The translations under genes and the position numbers were made by a program. Below, one piece after another: positions 26,245-38,634 of a stretch of 64,000 nucleotides of DNA. The DNA comes from Paracoccus sp041927875. GTDB lineage: Bacteria; Pseudomonadota; Alphaproteobacteria; Rhodobacterales; Rhodobacteraceae. Location of the stretch: the NCBI RefSeq assembly GCF_041927875.1, contig NZ_JBHFHN010000008.1; one strand, 5' to 3'. How positions within the stretch are numbered: position 1 is the stretch's first letter; each line of letters starts with the position of its first letter. Below the pieces are notes generated by a model, which saw only the letters and a program-made list of their open reading frames with translations, was not told the origin of the DNA and did no database searches.

Positions 26245-27264
26245 ATGCCCGCCATGACCGAACCCAAGCTGATCTCCGGCAATGCCAACCGGCCGCTGGC
26301 GCAGTCGATCGCGCGGCGCATGTCGATGCACCGGGGCATGAATGTCGGGCTGGTCGATGCGCGCGTGGAACGTTTCAACGATCAGGAAATCTTCGTCGAG
26401 GTTTACGAAAACGTCCGTGGCGAGGACATGTATATCATCCAGCCGACCTCGAACCCGGCGAATGACAACTTGATGGAATTGTTGATCATTACCGACGCGC
26501 TGAAGCGGTCCTCGGCCGATCGCATCACTGCCGTGATCCCCTATTTCGGCTATGCCCGCCAGGATCGCCGCGCCAAGGCCCGCACCCCGATTTCCGCCAA
26601 ACTGGTCGCCAACCTGCTGACCGAGGCGGGCGTCGACCGGATCCTGACGCTGGATCTGCACGCGACCCAGATCCAGGGCTTCTTCGATATTCCGGTGGAC
26701 AACCTGTACGCCGCGCCGGTCTTTGCCTTGGACATCAAGCACCATTTCCGCGAGAAACTTCAGGACGTTATGGTCGTCTCGCCCGACGTCGGCGGGGTTG
26801 CCCGCGCGCGCGAACTGGCGACCCGCATCGGCGCGCCGCTGGCCATTGTCGACAAGCGCCGCGAAAAGGCCGGTGAGGTCGCAGGCATGACCGTCATCGG
26901 TGAGGTGACGGGCAAGACCTGCATCATCGTGGACGACATCTGCGACACCGCAGGCACCCTGTGCAAGGCCGCCGAGGTGCTGATCGAGGCCGGCGCGGTC
27001 GAGGTTCACGCCTATATCACCCACGGCGTGCTGTCCGGCCCGGCGGTCGAGCGGATCACCAATTCGGTTATGAAGTCGCTGGTCATCACCGACTCGATCG
27101 AGGCCACCGAGGCCGTGAAAGGCGCCCCGAACATCCGCATCGTGCCGACCGCCCCGATGTTCGCCCAGGCGATCCTGAACACCTGGAACGGCACCTCGGT
27201 CAGTTCGCTGTTCGAGACCGACACTTTGGTGCCGATCTATGAGGGGCTTTATTCGGGGCTGTAA
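26245..27264 (+). CDS. prs: Ribose-phosphate pyrophosphokinase
   Basis: Prs makes PRPP from ribose 5-phosphate and ATP for purine, pyrimidine, histidine and tryptophan synthesis. The 339-residue protein has the flexible-loop block PYFGYARQDRRAK near residue 94, LTLDLHATQIQGFF near residue 133 and the PRPP-binding motif TCIIVDDICDTAGTLCKAA near residue 223. AAGGA lies seven bases before the ATG. Transcribed alone and closed by a strong bidirectional terminator shared with convergent carB. Confidence 0.97.
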   Translation: MPAMTEPKLISGNANRPLAQSIARRMSMHRGMNVGLVDARVERFNDQEIFVEVYENVRGEDMYIIQPTSNPANDNLMELLIITDALKRSSADRITAVIPYFGYARQDRRAKARTPISAKLVANLLTEAGVDRILTLDLHATQIQGFFDIPVDNLYAAPVFALDIKHHFREKLQDVMVVSPDVGGVARARELATRIGAPLAIVDKRREKAGEVAGMTVIGEVTGKTCIIVDDICDTAGTLCKAAEVLIEAGAVEVHAYITHGVLSGPAVERITNSVMKSLVITDSIEATEAVKGAPNIRIVPTAPMFAQAILNTWNGTSVSSLFETDTLVPIYEGLYSGL

Positions 27265-27284
27265 GGTTCTTATGTTGAAATGAA

Positions 27285-27315
27285 AACGCCCGGTCATCGA
27301 CCGGGCGTTCGTTCT
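27285..27315. terminator. Bidirectional terminator between prs and carB
   Basis: AACGCCCGGTC pairs perfectly with GACCGGGCGTT across ATC (27285-27309). TTCGTTCTTT follows on the plus strand and TTTCATTTCAA on the minus strand, suiting both convergent genes. Confidence 0.85.
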
Positions 27316-27325
27316 TTCGGCACGA

Positions 27326-30664
<3,339 letters not shown>

Positions 30665-30702
30665 GGGATTCCCTCAACCTGGCGGCGCGCAAATTGATGG
30701 GG

Positions 30703-30730
30703 GTTATAGGCTGATTGGGTCTTGGCGCAA
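30703..30730 (-). promoter_or_regulatory. Promoter of carB
   Basis: On the minus strand TTGCGC (30730-30725) and TATAAC (30708-30703) are separated by 16 bases, placing the start of transcription about 30 bases before the carB ATG, which has GAGGGA as ribosome site. Confidence 0.55.
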
Positions 30731-30740
30731 CCCCAAAGGC

Positions 30741-30813
30741 GCGCCCCTTGGCGGGCCGCCCAAGGTGAGTATTTGGAAACAGAAGACGCCGCTTCTTCTG
30801 TTCAAAAATACTC
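30741..30813. repeat. Inverted pair of the dispersed element between carB and aspS
   Basis: GC-rich dyad (30745-30765) followed by GAGTATTTGGAAACAGAAG (30767-30785) and its inverted partner (30795-30813, reading GAGTATTTTTGAACAGAAG on the minus strand). It sits between the two divergent promoters, so it is not a terminator for either flanking gene. Confidence 0.65.
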
Positions 30814-30841
30814 ATCCGCAGCCTGTGCGGGGCGCCTTCGC

Positions 30842-30870
30842 TTGACTTTGGCGGCTTGGCGCGGTGTATC
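30842..30870 (+). promoter_or_regulatory. Promoter of aspS
   Basis: TTGACT (30842-30847) and TGTATC (30865-30870) with a 17-base spacer; the predicted transcript starts about 23 bases before the aspS ATG. Confidence 0.55.
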
Positions 30871-30899
30871 GGCGCGAACCCAAGGATCAGGAGACGATC

Positions 30900-32681
30900 A
30901 TGCACGCCTATCGCAGCCATACTTGTGCGGCGCTGACTGCGGCCAATGCCGGTGAGACGGTGCGGCTGTCGGGTTGGGTGCATCGCGTGCGCGATCACGG
31001 CGGCGTGCTGTTCGTCGATCTGCGCGATCATTACGGCATGACGCAGGTGCTGGCCGATAGCGACAGCCCGGCCTTTGCCGCGATGGAAAAGCTGAAGGCG
31101 GAGACCGTGATCCGTATCGACGGGCGGGTGAAGGCGCGCGATGCCAGCCTGATCAACCCCAAGATCCCCACCGGCGAGATCGAGGTCTACGCGACCGCGC
31201 TTGAGGTGCTTGGCCCGGCCGAGGAACTGCCGCTGCCGGTCTTTGGCGATCTGGATTACCCCGAGGAAACCCGGCTGACCTATCGTTTCCTCGACCTGCG
31301 CCGCGAAAGCCTGCACAACAACATCATGCTGCGGTCGAAGGTCGTGGCCAGTATGCGGCAGCGCATGTGGAACGCGGGCTTTACCGAGTTCCAGACGCCG
31401 ATCATCACCGCCAGCTCGCCCGAAGGGGCGCGCGACTTTCTGGTGCCCTCGCGCCTGCATCCGGGCAAGTTCTATGCCCTGCCGCAGGCCCCGCAGCAGT
31501 TCAAGCAGCTGATCATGGTGGCGGGCTTCGACAAGTATTTCCAGATCGCGCCCTGTTTCCGCGACGAAGACCCGCGCGCCGACCGCAGCCCGACCGATTT
31601 CTATCAGCTCGACATGGAAATGTCGTTCGTCGAACAGGAAGACATCTTCGCCACTGTCCAGCCGGTCATTCAGGGCATCTTCGAGGAGTTCGGCAATGGC
31701 CGCCGCGTCGATGCCGACTGGCCGCGCATCCCCTATGCGGAAAGCCTGCTGAAGTACGGCACCGACAAGCCCGACCTGCGCAACCCGATCGAGATGCAGG
31801 TGGTCAGCGACCATTTCCGCGGCTCGGGCTTCGGCATCTTCGCCAAGCTCCTGGAACAGGACGGCACAGAGGTGCGCGCCATCCCGGCGCCGAAGGGCGG
31901 GTCGCGCAAGTTTGCCGACCGGATGAATGCCTTCGCGCAGAAAGAGGGTCTGCCGGGGATGGGTTATATCTTCTGGCGCAAGGCCGAGGACGGCTCGACC
32001 GAAGCCGCCGGCCCCATCGCCAAGGCGTTGGGCGAGGCCCCGACCGAGGCGATCCGCGCCCAGCTTGGCCTGGGCGAGGGCGACGCGGTGTTCTTCCTTG
32101 GCGGCAAACCCGAGACCTTCGAGGCCGTGGCGGGCCGTGCGCGCACCGAGATTGGTCGCGAATTGGGGCTGATCGACGAGGCGCAGTTCAAGTTCGCCTG
32201 GATCGTCGATTTCCCGATGTATGAAAAGACCGACGACGGCAAAATCGACTTCAGCCATAACCCGTTCTCGATGCCCCAGGGCGGCATGGCCGCGCTGGAG
32301 GGCGACCCGCTGAAGGTGCTGGGCTATCAATATGACCTCGCCTGCAACGGCTACGAACTGATCTCGGGCGCGATCCGCAACCACACGCCCGAAATCATGT
32401 TCCGCGCCTTTGAAATCGCGGGCTATGGCCGCGATGAGGTCGAGAAGCGGTTTGGCGGCATGGTCAAGGCGTTCCAGTATGGTGCGCCGCCCCACGGCGG
32501 TTGCGCGGCGGGGATCGACCGCGTGGTGATGCTGCTGGCCGACGAGGTGAACATCCGCCAGGTCATCATGTTCCCGATGAACCAGCGCGCCGAGGATCTG
32601 ATGATGAACGCCCCCAGCGAGCCGACGAACGAACAGCTGCGCGAGCTGTCGTTGCGCGTCAACATCGCGTCAAAGGGCTGA
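30900..32681 (+). CDS. aspS: Aspartate--tRNA ligase
   Basis: AspRS (593 residues) charges tRNA-Asp. The N-terminal OB-fold (VRLSGWVHRVRDHGGVLFVD, about residues 21-40) is followed by class II catalytic motifs: FRDEDPRADRSPTDFYQLD near residue 220 as motif 2 and GIDRVVMLL near residue 538 as motif 3, with the bacterial GAD-type insert between, so it is the long bacterial form. I chose ATG at 30900 with AGGAGA upstream. The following GNAT gene is 50 bases downstream. Confidence 0.97.
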   Translation: MHAYRSHTCAALTAANAGETVRLSGWVHRVRDHGGVLFVDLRDHYGMTQVLADSDSPAFAAMEKLKAETVIRIDGRVKARDASLINPKIPTGEIEVYATALEVLGPAEELPLPVFGDLDYPEETRLTYRFLDLRRESLHNNIMLRSKVVASMRQRMWNAGFTEFQTPIITASSPEGARDFLVPSRLHPGKFYALPQAPQQFKQLIMVAGFDKYFQIAPCFRDEDPRADRSPTDFYQLDMEMSFVEQEDIFATVQPVIQGIFEEFGNGRRVDADWPRIPYAESLLKYGTDKPDLRNPIEMQVVSDHFRGSGFGIFAKLLEQDGTEVRAIPAPKGGSRKFADRMNAFAQKEGLPGMGYIFWRKAEDGSTEAAGPIAKALGEAPTEAIRAQLGLGEGDAVFFLGGKPETFEAVAGRARTEIGRELGLIDEAQFKFAWIVDFPMYEKTDDGKIDFSHNPFSMPQGGMAALEGDPLKVLGYQYDLACNGYELISGAIRNHTPEIMFRAFEIAGYGRDEVEKRFGGMVKAFQYGAPPHGGCAAGIDRVVMLLADEVNIRQVIMFPMNQRAEDLMMNAPSEPTNEQLRELSLRVNIASKG

Positions 32682-32731
32682 CAGCGCGCGCGGCACGTGC
32701 CAATCTGCGCCCAAGCAAAAGGGGGCACGGC

Positions 32732-33445
32732 ATGAGCGAGCGACACTTGGGCAGGGAGCTGCCTGACTTCACACCGCCTTCGCCCCCCGGTCCCGAGCGG
32801 ATCGAGGGGCTTTTCATGTCGCTGGAACGGCTGTCGCCGGATCACGCCCATGACCTGTTCCGCGCCAATGGCACCGATCAGCCGATGTGGGATTACATGC
32901 CCTATGGCCCGTTCTCGTCCGAACCCGCCTATATCCGCTGGGTCGAGGATATGGCGGCGCTGACCGATCCGTTCTTTTACGCGATCCGTGACCGGGCCAG
33001 CGACAAGGCCGCCGGGGTCGCGGCCTATCTGCGCATCGCCCCCGATCATGGCGTGATCGAGATCGGCCATATAGCCCTCTCGCCCGCGATGCAGCGCAAA
33101 GCCGCCGCGTCCGAGGCGCTGATGCGAATGATCGACTGGGCCTTTGCGGCGGGCTATCGGCGCGTCGAATGGAAATGCAACGCGCTGAACATCCCCAGCC
33201 GCCGCGCCGCGACCCGGTTGGGTTTCTCGTTCGAGGGGCTGTTTCGCAATCATATGGTCGTCAAGGGCCGCAACCGCGACAGTGCCTGGTTCGCGATCAC
33301 CGACGACGACTGGCCGGCTGTCGCGGCTGCCTATCAGGCCTGGCTTGTGCCATCGAACTTCGACGCCGAGGGGCGGCAGGTCGAACGGCTGTCGGACCTG
33401 ACGGCGCTGACCCGGCCCGTTCCCGATCCGGCGCTGGCGGACTAG
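32732..33445 (+). CDS. GNAT family N-acetyltransferase
   Basis: A 237-residue protein of the RimJ/RimL-like acetyltransferase group. The acyl-CoA-binding core is visible in IEIGHIALSPAMQRKAAASEAL near residue 108, and the typical ending WKCNALNIPSRRAATRLGFSFEG near residue 147 corresponds to the N-x-x-S-x-x-x-x-x-x-L-G-F motif. Target unknown. Same strand as aspS but with no sign of a dedicated role with it. Confidence 0.88.
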   Translation: MSERHLGRELPDFTPPSPPGPERIEGLFMSLERLSPDHAHDLFRANGTDQPMWDYMPYGPFSSEPAYIRWVEDMAALTDPFFYAIRDRASDKAAGVAAYLRIAPDHGVIEIGHIALSPAMQRKAAASEALMRMIDWAFAAGYRRVEWKCNALNIPSRRAATRLGFSFEGLFRNHMVVKGRNRDSAWFAITDDDWPAVAAAYQAWLVPSNFDAEGRQVERLSDLTALTRPVPDPALAD

Positions 33446-33525
33446 GGCCGCGGCGCCTCTGGATTTCCCGTTCACTGGCCGTTACCACAGGGCCGTCACA
33501 GCCCGTCTCACGCATGAGGTTTGCC

Positions 33526-35364
33526 ATGCCCGCCTATCGTTCCCGCACCTCCACCCACGGCCGCAACATGGCAGGCGCACGCGGCCTGTGGCGCGCGACC
33601 GGCATGAAGGATGGCGATTTCGGCAAGCCGATTATTGCGGTGGTCAACAGCTTTACCCAGTTCGTGCCCGGCCATGTGCATCTGAAAGACCTGGGCCAGA
33701 TGGTCGCGCGCGAGATCGAGGCGGCGGGCGGCGTCGCCAAAGAGTTCAACACCATCGCAGTCGATGACGGCATCGCCATGGGCCATGACGGGATGCTGTA
33801 TAGCCTCCCCTCGCGCGAGATCATCGCCGACAGCGTGGAATACATGGTCAATGCCCATTGCGCCGATGCGATGGTCTGCATTTCCAACTGCGACAAGATC
33901 ACGCCGGGCATGTTGAACGCGGCGATGCGGCTGAACATCCCGGCGATCTTTGTGTCGGGCGGGCCGATGGAGGCCGGCAAGGTGGTGTTGGGTGACGGCC
34001 GCACGCATGCGCTGGATCTGGTCGACGCGATGGTGGCCGCCGCCGACGATAGCGTCAGCGACGACGATGTGGCCGCCATCGAACGCAATGCCTGCCCGAC
34101 CTGCGGGTCGTGTTCGGGCATGTTCACCGCCAATTCGATGAACTGCCTGACCGAGGCTTTGGGCCTGTCGCTGCCCGGCAATGGCTCGACCCTGGCCACG
34201 CATTCCGACCGCAAGCGGCTGTTTCTGGAGGCCGGGCGGCGCATCGTCGATCTGTGCCGCCGTCACTATGAGCAGGGCGATGACAGCATCCTGCCGCGCA
34301 ATGTCGCGAACAAACGGGCGTTTGAAAATGCCATGTCGCTGGATATTGCGATGGGCGGCTCGACCAATACCGTGCTGCATATCCTGGCAATGGCGCACGA
34401 GGGCGGCGTCGATTTCACGCTAGAAGATATCGACCGGCTGTCGCGCAAGGTGCCCTGCCTGTCCAAGGTCGCCCCCGCCAAGCAGGATGTGCATATGGAG
34501 GATGTGCACCGCGCCGGGGGCATCATGGCGATCCTGGGGCAGCTTGACGCGGGCGGGCTGATCCAGCGCGATACGCCGACCGTGCATGAAGCCACGCTGG
34601 GCGCGGCCATCGACAAATGGGACATTTCGCGCACGAACGACCCCGAGGTGCAGGACTTTTTTCGTGCCGCACCCGGGGGCGTGCCAACGCAGGTGGCCTT
34701 CAGCCAATCGGCGCGCTGGGATGATCTGGATCTGGACCGCGACGGCGGCGTGATCCGCAGCGTCAAGACGCCCTTCACCAAGGATGGCGGGCTGGCCGTG
34801 CTGCGCGGCAATATCGCGCTGGATGGCTGCATCGTCAAAACCGCCGGTGTCGATGAATCGATCTGGGTCTTCGCCGGTCCCGCCGTTGTCTTTGAAAGCC
34901 AGGACGCGGCCGTGCATGGCATCCTGAATGGCCGGGTCAAGGCGGGCGACGTGGTGGTGATCCGCTATGAAGGCCCCAAGGGCGGGCCGGGGATGCAGGA
35001 AATGCTGTATCCGACCAGCTATCTGAAATCCAAGGGGCTGGGCAAATCCTGCGCGCTGATCACCGACGGGCGGTTCTCGGGCGGCACCTCGGGGCTGTCG
35101 ATCGGGCATTGCTCGCCCGAGGCGGCGCAGGGCGGCGCCATCGGTCTGGTGCGCGACGGCGACCGGATCGAGATCGACATTCCCGCCCGCAGCATCAAGC
35201 TGATGGTGGGGGATGACGAACTGGCGCGCCGCCGTGCCGATCAGGACAAGACCGGTTGGGCACCCGCCGCGCCGCGCAAGCGTCAGGTCACGACCGCGCT
35301 GCGCGCCTATGCGGCTTTCGCCAGTTCCGCCGACAAGGGCGCGGTGCGGGTGCTGCCCGAGTAA
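33526..35364 (+). CDS. ilvD: Dihydroxy-acid dehydratase
   Basis: IlvD (612 residues) dehydrates dihydroxy-acids in valine and isoleucine synthesis using an iron-sulfur cluster. Cluster cysteines appear in CISNCDKITPG near residue 122 and CPTCGSCSGMFTANSMNCL near residue 195. I chose ATG at 33526, five bases after GAGG; an ATG 12 bases upstream precedes that site. No leader peptide or attenuator like that of ilvB was seen in the 80 bases upstream. Confidence 0.97.
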   Translation: MPAYRSRTSTHGRNMAGARGLWRATGMKDGDFGKPIIAVVNSFTQFVPGHVHLKDLGQMVAREIEAAGGVAKEFNTIAVDDGIAMGHDGMLYSLPSREIIADSVEYMVNAHCADAMVCISNCDKITPGMLNAAMRLNIPAIFVSGGPMEAGKVVLGDGRTHALDLVDAMVAAADDSVSDDDVAAIERNACPTCGSCSGMFTANSMNCLTEALGLSLPGNGSTLATHSDRKRLFLEAGRRIVDLCRRHYEQGDDSILPRNVANKRAFENAMSLDIAMGGSTNTVLHILAMAHEGGVDFTLEDIDRLSRKVPCLSKVAPAKQDVHMEDVHRAGGIMAILGQLDAGGLIQRDTPTVHEATLGAAIDKWDISRTNDPEVQDFFRAAPGGVPTQVAFSQSARWDDLDLDRDGGVIRSVKTPFTKDGGLAVLRGNIALDGCIVKTAGVDESIWVFAGPAVVFESQDAAVHGILNGRVKAGDVVVIRYEGPKGGPGMQEMLYPTSYLKSKGLGKSCALITDGRFSGGTSGLSIGHCSPEAAQGGAIGLVRDGDRIEIDIPARSIKLMVGDDELARRRADQDKTGWAPAAPRKRQVTTALRAYAAFASSADKGAVRVLPE

Positions 35365-35378
35365 GCGGGACGCTGTGG

Positions 35379-35403
35379 GGCCGCCCCATCAGAAGGGGCG
35401 GTC
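35379..35403. terminator. Hairpin between ilvD and the DUF599 gene
   Basis: CCGCCCC (35381-35387) pairs with GGGGCGG (35395-35401) across ATCAGAA; the stop of the convergent gene lies within the loop. There is no T-run, so efficiency is uncertain. Confidence 0.45.
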
Positions 35404-36081
35404 CTCATGCATCAGCGCCCGGCGCGAGGCCGAGGCGAACTCGCGCCGCAGCAGGACCAGCGTGGCGACCACCGTGGCGGCGACCAGCGGCCAGGCCCCG
35501 GCGAGCCACACCAACGCCGCCAGCCCGAAATAGACCGACCGCATCCCGGATTCATAGCTGCGCGCCCCGGTGATCAGCAGGTCGGCGGCCTGATCGGCGC
35601 GGGCATAGGCCTGGGGCGTGACCTCATTCGGGACCGCGCCCATGGTGATCGAGGCATAGCCGAACAGCCGGTGCGACCAGACGAACTTGAGGAAGGCATT
35701 GGCGGCAAACAGCGCCGCGACCAGCACCTTGCCCAGCCACAAAAGCACCGGGGCGCGGTCGATCGGCAGCTCGGCGGTCAGGCTCATCAGGCGTTCGGGA
35801 TTGCCGATCACCGCCAGCGCGCCCCCCACGGCCAGAAGCGAGGTCGACGCGAAGAACGTCGCCCCCTGCCGCAGACTTGCGATCAGCGCGCTGTCGAACA
35901 TGCGCGGCTGGCGCGTCACGAACTGCCGCATCCATTCGCGCCGGTAGCGCCGCATCAGCACCATGACCGATGGGCGGCTGGCGGGCGGGTGTTCGATCAC
36001 CCAGCCCGCACCCAGCCAGGCCAGGACCAGCAAGCCAAGCGCGACAAGATCAAGGTTCGACAGGGGGCCATGCAGGATCAT
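35389..36081 (-). CDS. DUF599 domain membrane protein
   Basis: A 230-residue protein with about four transmembrane helices: LDLVALGLLVLAWLGAGW at the start, ATFFASTSLLAVGGALAVIG near residue 75, VLLWLGKVLVAALFAANAFLKF near residue 110 and a long C-terminal pair. The pattern YRREWMRQF near residue 46 and FVWSHRLFGYASI near residue 132 place it in DUF599, whose function is unknown. It converges on ilvD and diverges from the EEP gene. Confidence 0.82.
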   Translation of the reverse strand: MILHGPLSNLDLVALGLLVLAWLGAGWVIEHPPASRPSVMVLMRRYRREWMRQFVTRQPRMFDSALIASLRQGATFFASTSLLAVGGALAVIGNPERLMSLTAELPIDRAPVLLWLGKVLVAALFAANAFLKFVWSHRLFGYASITMGAVPNEVTPQAYARADQAADLLITGARSYESGMRSVYFGLAALVWLAGAWPLVAATVVATLVLLRREFASASRRALMHEDRPF

Positions 36082-36217
36082 GGCACAAGGATAGCGCGCC
36101 CGGCTGCCGATCGAAAGGGGCGCGGGCGCAGGCAGGTTTTCGCGTCCTCACGCCAAGGTGTCTTGTGCGTGGCGCGGGGCTGTCGGAAGGGGGCCGGGCA
36201 AGAACACGGGGGCAAGA

Positions 36218-37093
36218 ATGCGCAAGACACTGGCGATCTTCGGTCTGCTGGCGCTGCTGGCCAGCTTTGGCGGCGCGCTGCATCCGCTGGGCGATTCGCT
36301 GGCCGTCTTTCGTCCGGTCTGGGCGGGTCTGGTGGTGCTGGCGGGGCTGACGCTGCCGGGGCGGCTGCGCTGGGCGCTGGTGATCGCGGGTCTGGTCGGG
36401 CTGGGCCCGATCCTGCTGTCCGCGTTCATGCCCGCCCCTGCGCCACAAGGCCCGGTGCTGACCGTCTATCAGAAGAACATCCTGTTCAAGAACCCCACCC
36501 CCGCCGATCTGATCGCCGATATTCGCGCCAGCGGCGCCGATCTGGTGTTCCTGCAGGAATCTTTTGGCGCGAACCGCGATCTGCCCGATGGGCTGTCCGA
36601 CCTTTACCCCCACCGCCTGCGCTGCGCCGCGCGGGTTTACGAGGGCGTGCTGATCATGTCACGCTGGCCGATGAGCGCGCTGAACTGCGCGGGTAATCAG
36701 GGGATGGCTTCGGCGCGGGTCGAAACGCCGCTGGGTCCGGTCACGGCGGCGGCGGTGCATCTGCATTGGCCCTGGCCCTATGGTCAGGCCGATCAGATGG
36801 CGGTGATGCGCCCGGTGATGGCGGCGCTGCCGGGGCCGGTCATCATCGGCGGCGATTTCAATTCGGTGGCCTGGTCGCAGACGCTGGCGATGGCGGGGCA
36901 GGCGACCGGCACCGAGCGCGTCCGCCCGGTGCAGCCGACCTTCGATCTGGCCGGTGTCTATCCGATGGCCATTGATCATGTGCTGGTCCCGCAGGGCTGG
37001 GCGGCGGCGGCCGAGACCCGGCCAAAGCTGGGCTCGGATCATCGCGGCCTGCTGGTGCGGATCGCGCCCCCCGGCGGCGTCACCCAGCCCTGA
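36218..37093 (+). CDS. Endonuclease/exonuclease/phosphatase-family membrane protein
   Basis: A 291-residue protein with two or three N-terminal transmembrane helices (residues 5-73) and a periplasmic EEP domain: VYQKNILFKN near residue 85, the catalytic E in FLQES near residue 112, GGDFNS near residue 208 and the terminal SDHRGLLVRI. These are the metal and catalytic residues of the DNase I-like fold. Whether it cleaves nucleic acid or a phosphoester of lipid or sugar type is not clear. It stands alone before the glc genes. Confidence 0.82.
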   Translation: MRKTLAIFGLLALLASFGGALHPLGDSLAVFRPVWAGLVVLAGLTLPGRLRWALVIAGLVGLGPILLSAFMPAPAPQGPVLTVYQKNILFKNPTPADLIADIRASGADLVFLQESFGANRDLPDGLSDLYPHRLRCAARVYEGVLIMSRWPMSALNCAGNQGMASARVETPLGPVTAAAVHLHWPWPYGQADQMAVMRPVMAALPGPVIIGGDFNSVAWSQTLAMAGQATGTERVRPVQPTFDLAGVYPMAIDHVLVPQGWAAAAETRPKLGSDHRGLLVRIAPPGGVTQP

Positions 37094-37158
37094 TCTGCAT
37101 CTTGCGGCCGATGGACAGGCGCGACGCGCCATCCTAACCTTGGGGCAGAGGTGGCCCC

Positions 37159-38634
37159 ATGCAACTGCCCGCGCCCGATCCCGACATCCTGTCGCGCCGC
37201 CTTGCGCTGATCGCCGGGCTGCGCGCGATCCTGCCCGATGATGCGGTGATCGACGATCCGGTGGCCACGCGCGCCTATGAATGCGACGCGCTGACCGCCT
37301 ATCGCTGCCCGCCGCTGGCCGTGGTTCTGCCGCGCACGACGGATGAGGTCGCGGCCTGTCTGCGGTTTTGCTACGACCATGGCGTCAAGGTCGTGCCGCG
37401 CGGCGCGGGCACCAGCCTTGCGGGCGGGGCGATGCCGACCGAAGACGCCGTGGTGCTGGGCCTCGCCCGCATGAACCGGGTGCTGGAGGTCGACACCGCG
37501 AACCGGCTGATCCGGGTCGAGGCCGGGCGCACCAACCTGAGCGTTACGGGCGAGGTGGCAGGGCTGGGGTTCTTTTACGCGCCCGACCCCTCCAGCCAGT
37601 TGGCCTGCGCGATTGCGGGCAATATCGCCATGAACTCGGGCGGGGCGCATTGCCTGAAATACGGGGTGACGACCAACAACCTGCTGGGCGCGCGGGTGGT
37701 ACTGATGGATGGCACGGTCATCGATCTGGGCGGACCGGCGATGGACGCGCCGGGGCTGGACCTGCTGGGGCTGTTCTGCGGATCCGAGGGCCAGCTGGGC
37801 GTGGTGACCGAGGCCACCTTGCGCATCCTGCCCACGCCTGAGGGCGCGCGCCCGGTGCTGATCGCCTTCGACAGCCCCGAGGTGGCGGGCGCTTGCGTCG
37901 CCGACATCATCCGCAGCGGCGTGATCCCCGTCGCCATCGAGTTCATGGACCGCCCCTGCATCCGCGCCACCGAGGATTTCTGCGCCGCAGGCTATCCCGA
38001 CTGCGCCGCCCTGCTGATCGTCGAGGTCGAGGGCAGCCCCGCCGAGATCGACGAACAACTGGCCCTGATCCGCAGCATCGCCGCCCGCCACGCGCCCGTC
38101 GAGTTCCGCGAAAGCCGATCTGAGGCGGAATCGAAGGCGATCTGGCTGGGGCGCAAATCGGCCTTTGGCGCGATGGGGCGGATTTCGGATTACATGTGCC
38201 TGGACGGGACCATTCCCGTTTCGGCGCTGCCCGAGGTGCTGCGCCGGATCGAGGTTCTGGCCTCGGCGGCCGGCCTGCGCGTCGCCAATGTCTTTCACGC
38301 CGGTGACGGCAACATGCACCCGCTGATCCTCTATGATGCCAATGCCTCGGGGGAACTGGCCCGGTGTGAGGCTTTGGGCGCCGAGATCCTGAAGCTGTGT
38401 GTCGAGGTCGGCGGCTGTCTGACCGGCGAACACGGCGTCGGCGTGGAAAAGCGCGAGCTGATGGGTGTGCAGTTCGGGGCCGACGATCTGGCCGCGCAGA
38501 TGGATGTGAAGGACGTGTTCGATCCAGGCTGGCTGCTGAACCCCGCCAAGGTGTTCCCGCTGGCCGTCAGCGAGGGGCGGCGGACTGGGGGCGCTGCCCC
38601 CAGACCCCCGGCGTATTTGGGCAAGAAAGAATGA
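37159..38634 (+). CDS. glcD: Glycolate oxidase subunit GlcD (FAD-linked)
   Basis: GlcD is the flavin subunit of glycolate oxidase, which converts glycolate to glyoxylate. The 491-residue protein has the PP-loop FAD-binding domain (VVPRGAGTSLAGGAMPTEDAVV near residue 79) and the C-terminal FAD-oxidase domain with VFHAGDGNMHPLILYD near residue 379 and CLTGEHGVGVEKRELM near residue 418. The last 18 or so residues, including APRPPAYLGKKE, are encoded by the dispersed element and are unlikely to be ancestral. Overlaps glcE by four bases. Confidence 0.93.
   Translation: MQLPAPDPDILSRRLALIAGLRAILPDDAVIDDPVATRAYECDALTAYRCPPLAVVLPRTTDEVAACLRFCYDHGVKVVPRGAGTSLAGGAMPTEDAVVLGLARMNRVLEVDTANRLIRVEAGRTNLSVTGEVAGLGFFYAPDPSSQLACAIAGNIAMNSGGAHCLKYGVTTNNLLGARVVLMDGTVIDLGGPAMDAPGLDLLGLFCGSEGQLGVVTEATLRILPTPEGARPVLIAFDSPEVAGACVADIIRSGVIPVAIEFMDRPCIRATEDFCAAGYPDCAALLIVEVEGSPAEIDEQLALIRSIAARHAPVEFRESRSEAESKAIWLGRKSAFGAMGRISDYMCLDGTIPVSALPEVLRRIEVLASAAGLRVANVFHAGDGNMHPLILYDANASGELARCEALGAEILKLCVEVGGCLTGEHGVGVEKRELMGVQFGADDLAAQMDVKDVFDPGWLLNPAKVFPLAVSEGRRTGGAAPRPPAYLGKKE
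38585..38630 (+). repeat. Dispersed hairpin plus AAGAAAGA element at the glcD/glcE junction
   Basis: Perfect hairpin CTGGGGGC-GCT-GCCCCCAG (38585-38603), then ACCCCCGGC and GTATTTGGGCAAGAAAGA ending directly before the glcE ATG. The element encodes the GlcD tail and supplies the purine-rich ribosome site of glcE. Confidence 0.75.

Noticed and set aside
33446..33525. Search for an ilv-type leader peptide or terminator before ilvD
   Set aside because: No branched-chain codon run, hairpin or T-run was found in the 80-base gap.
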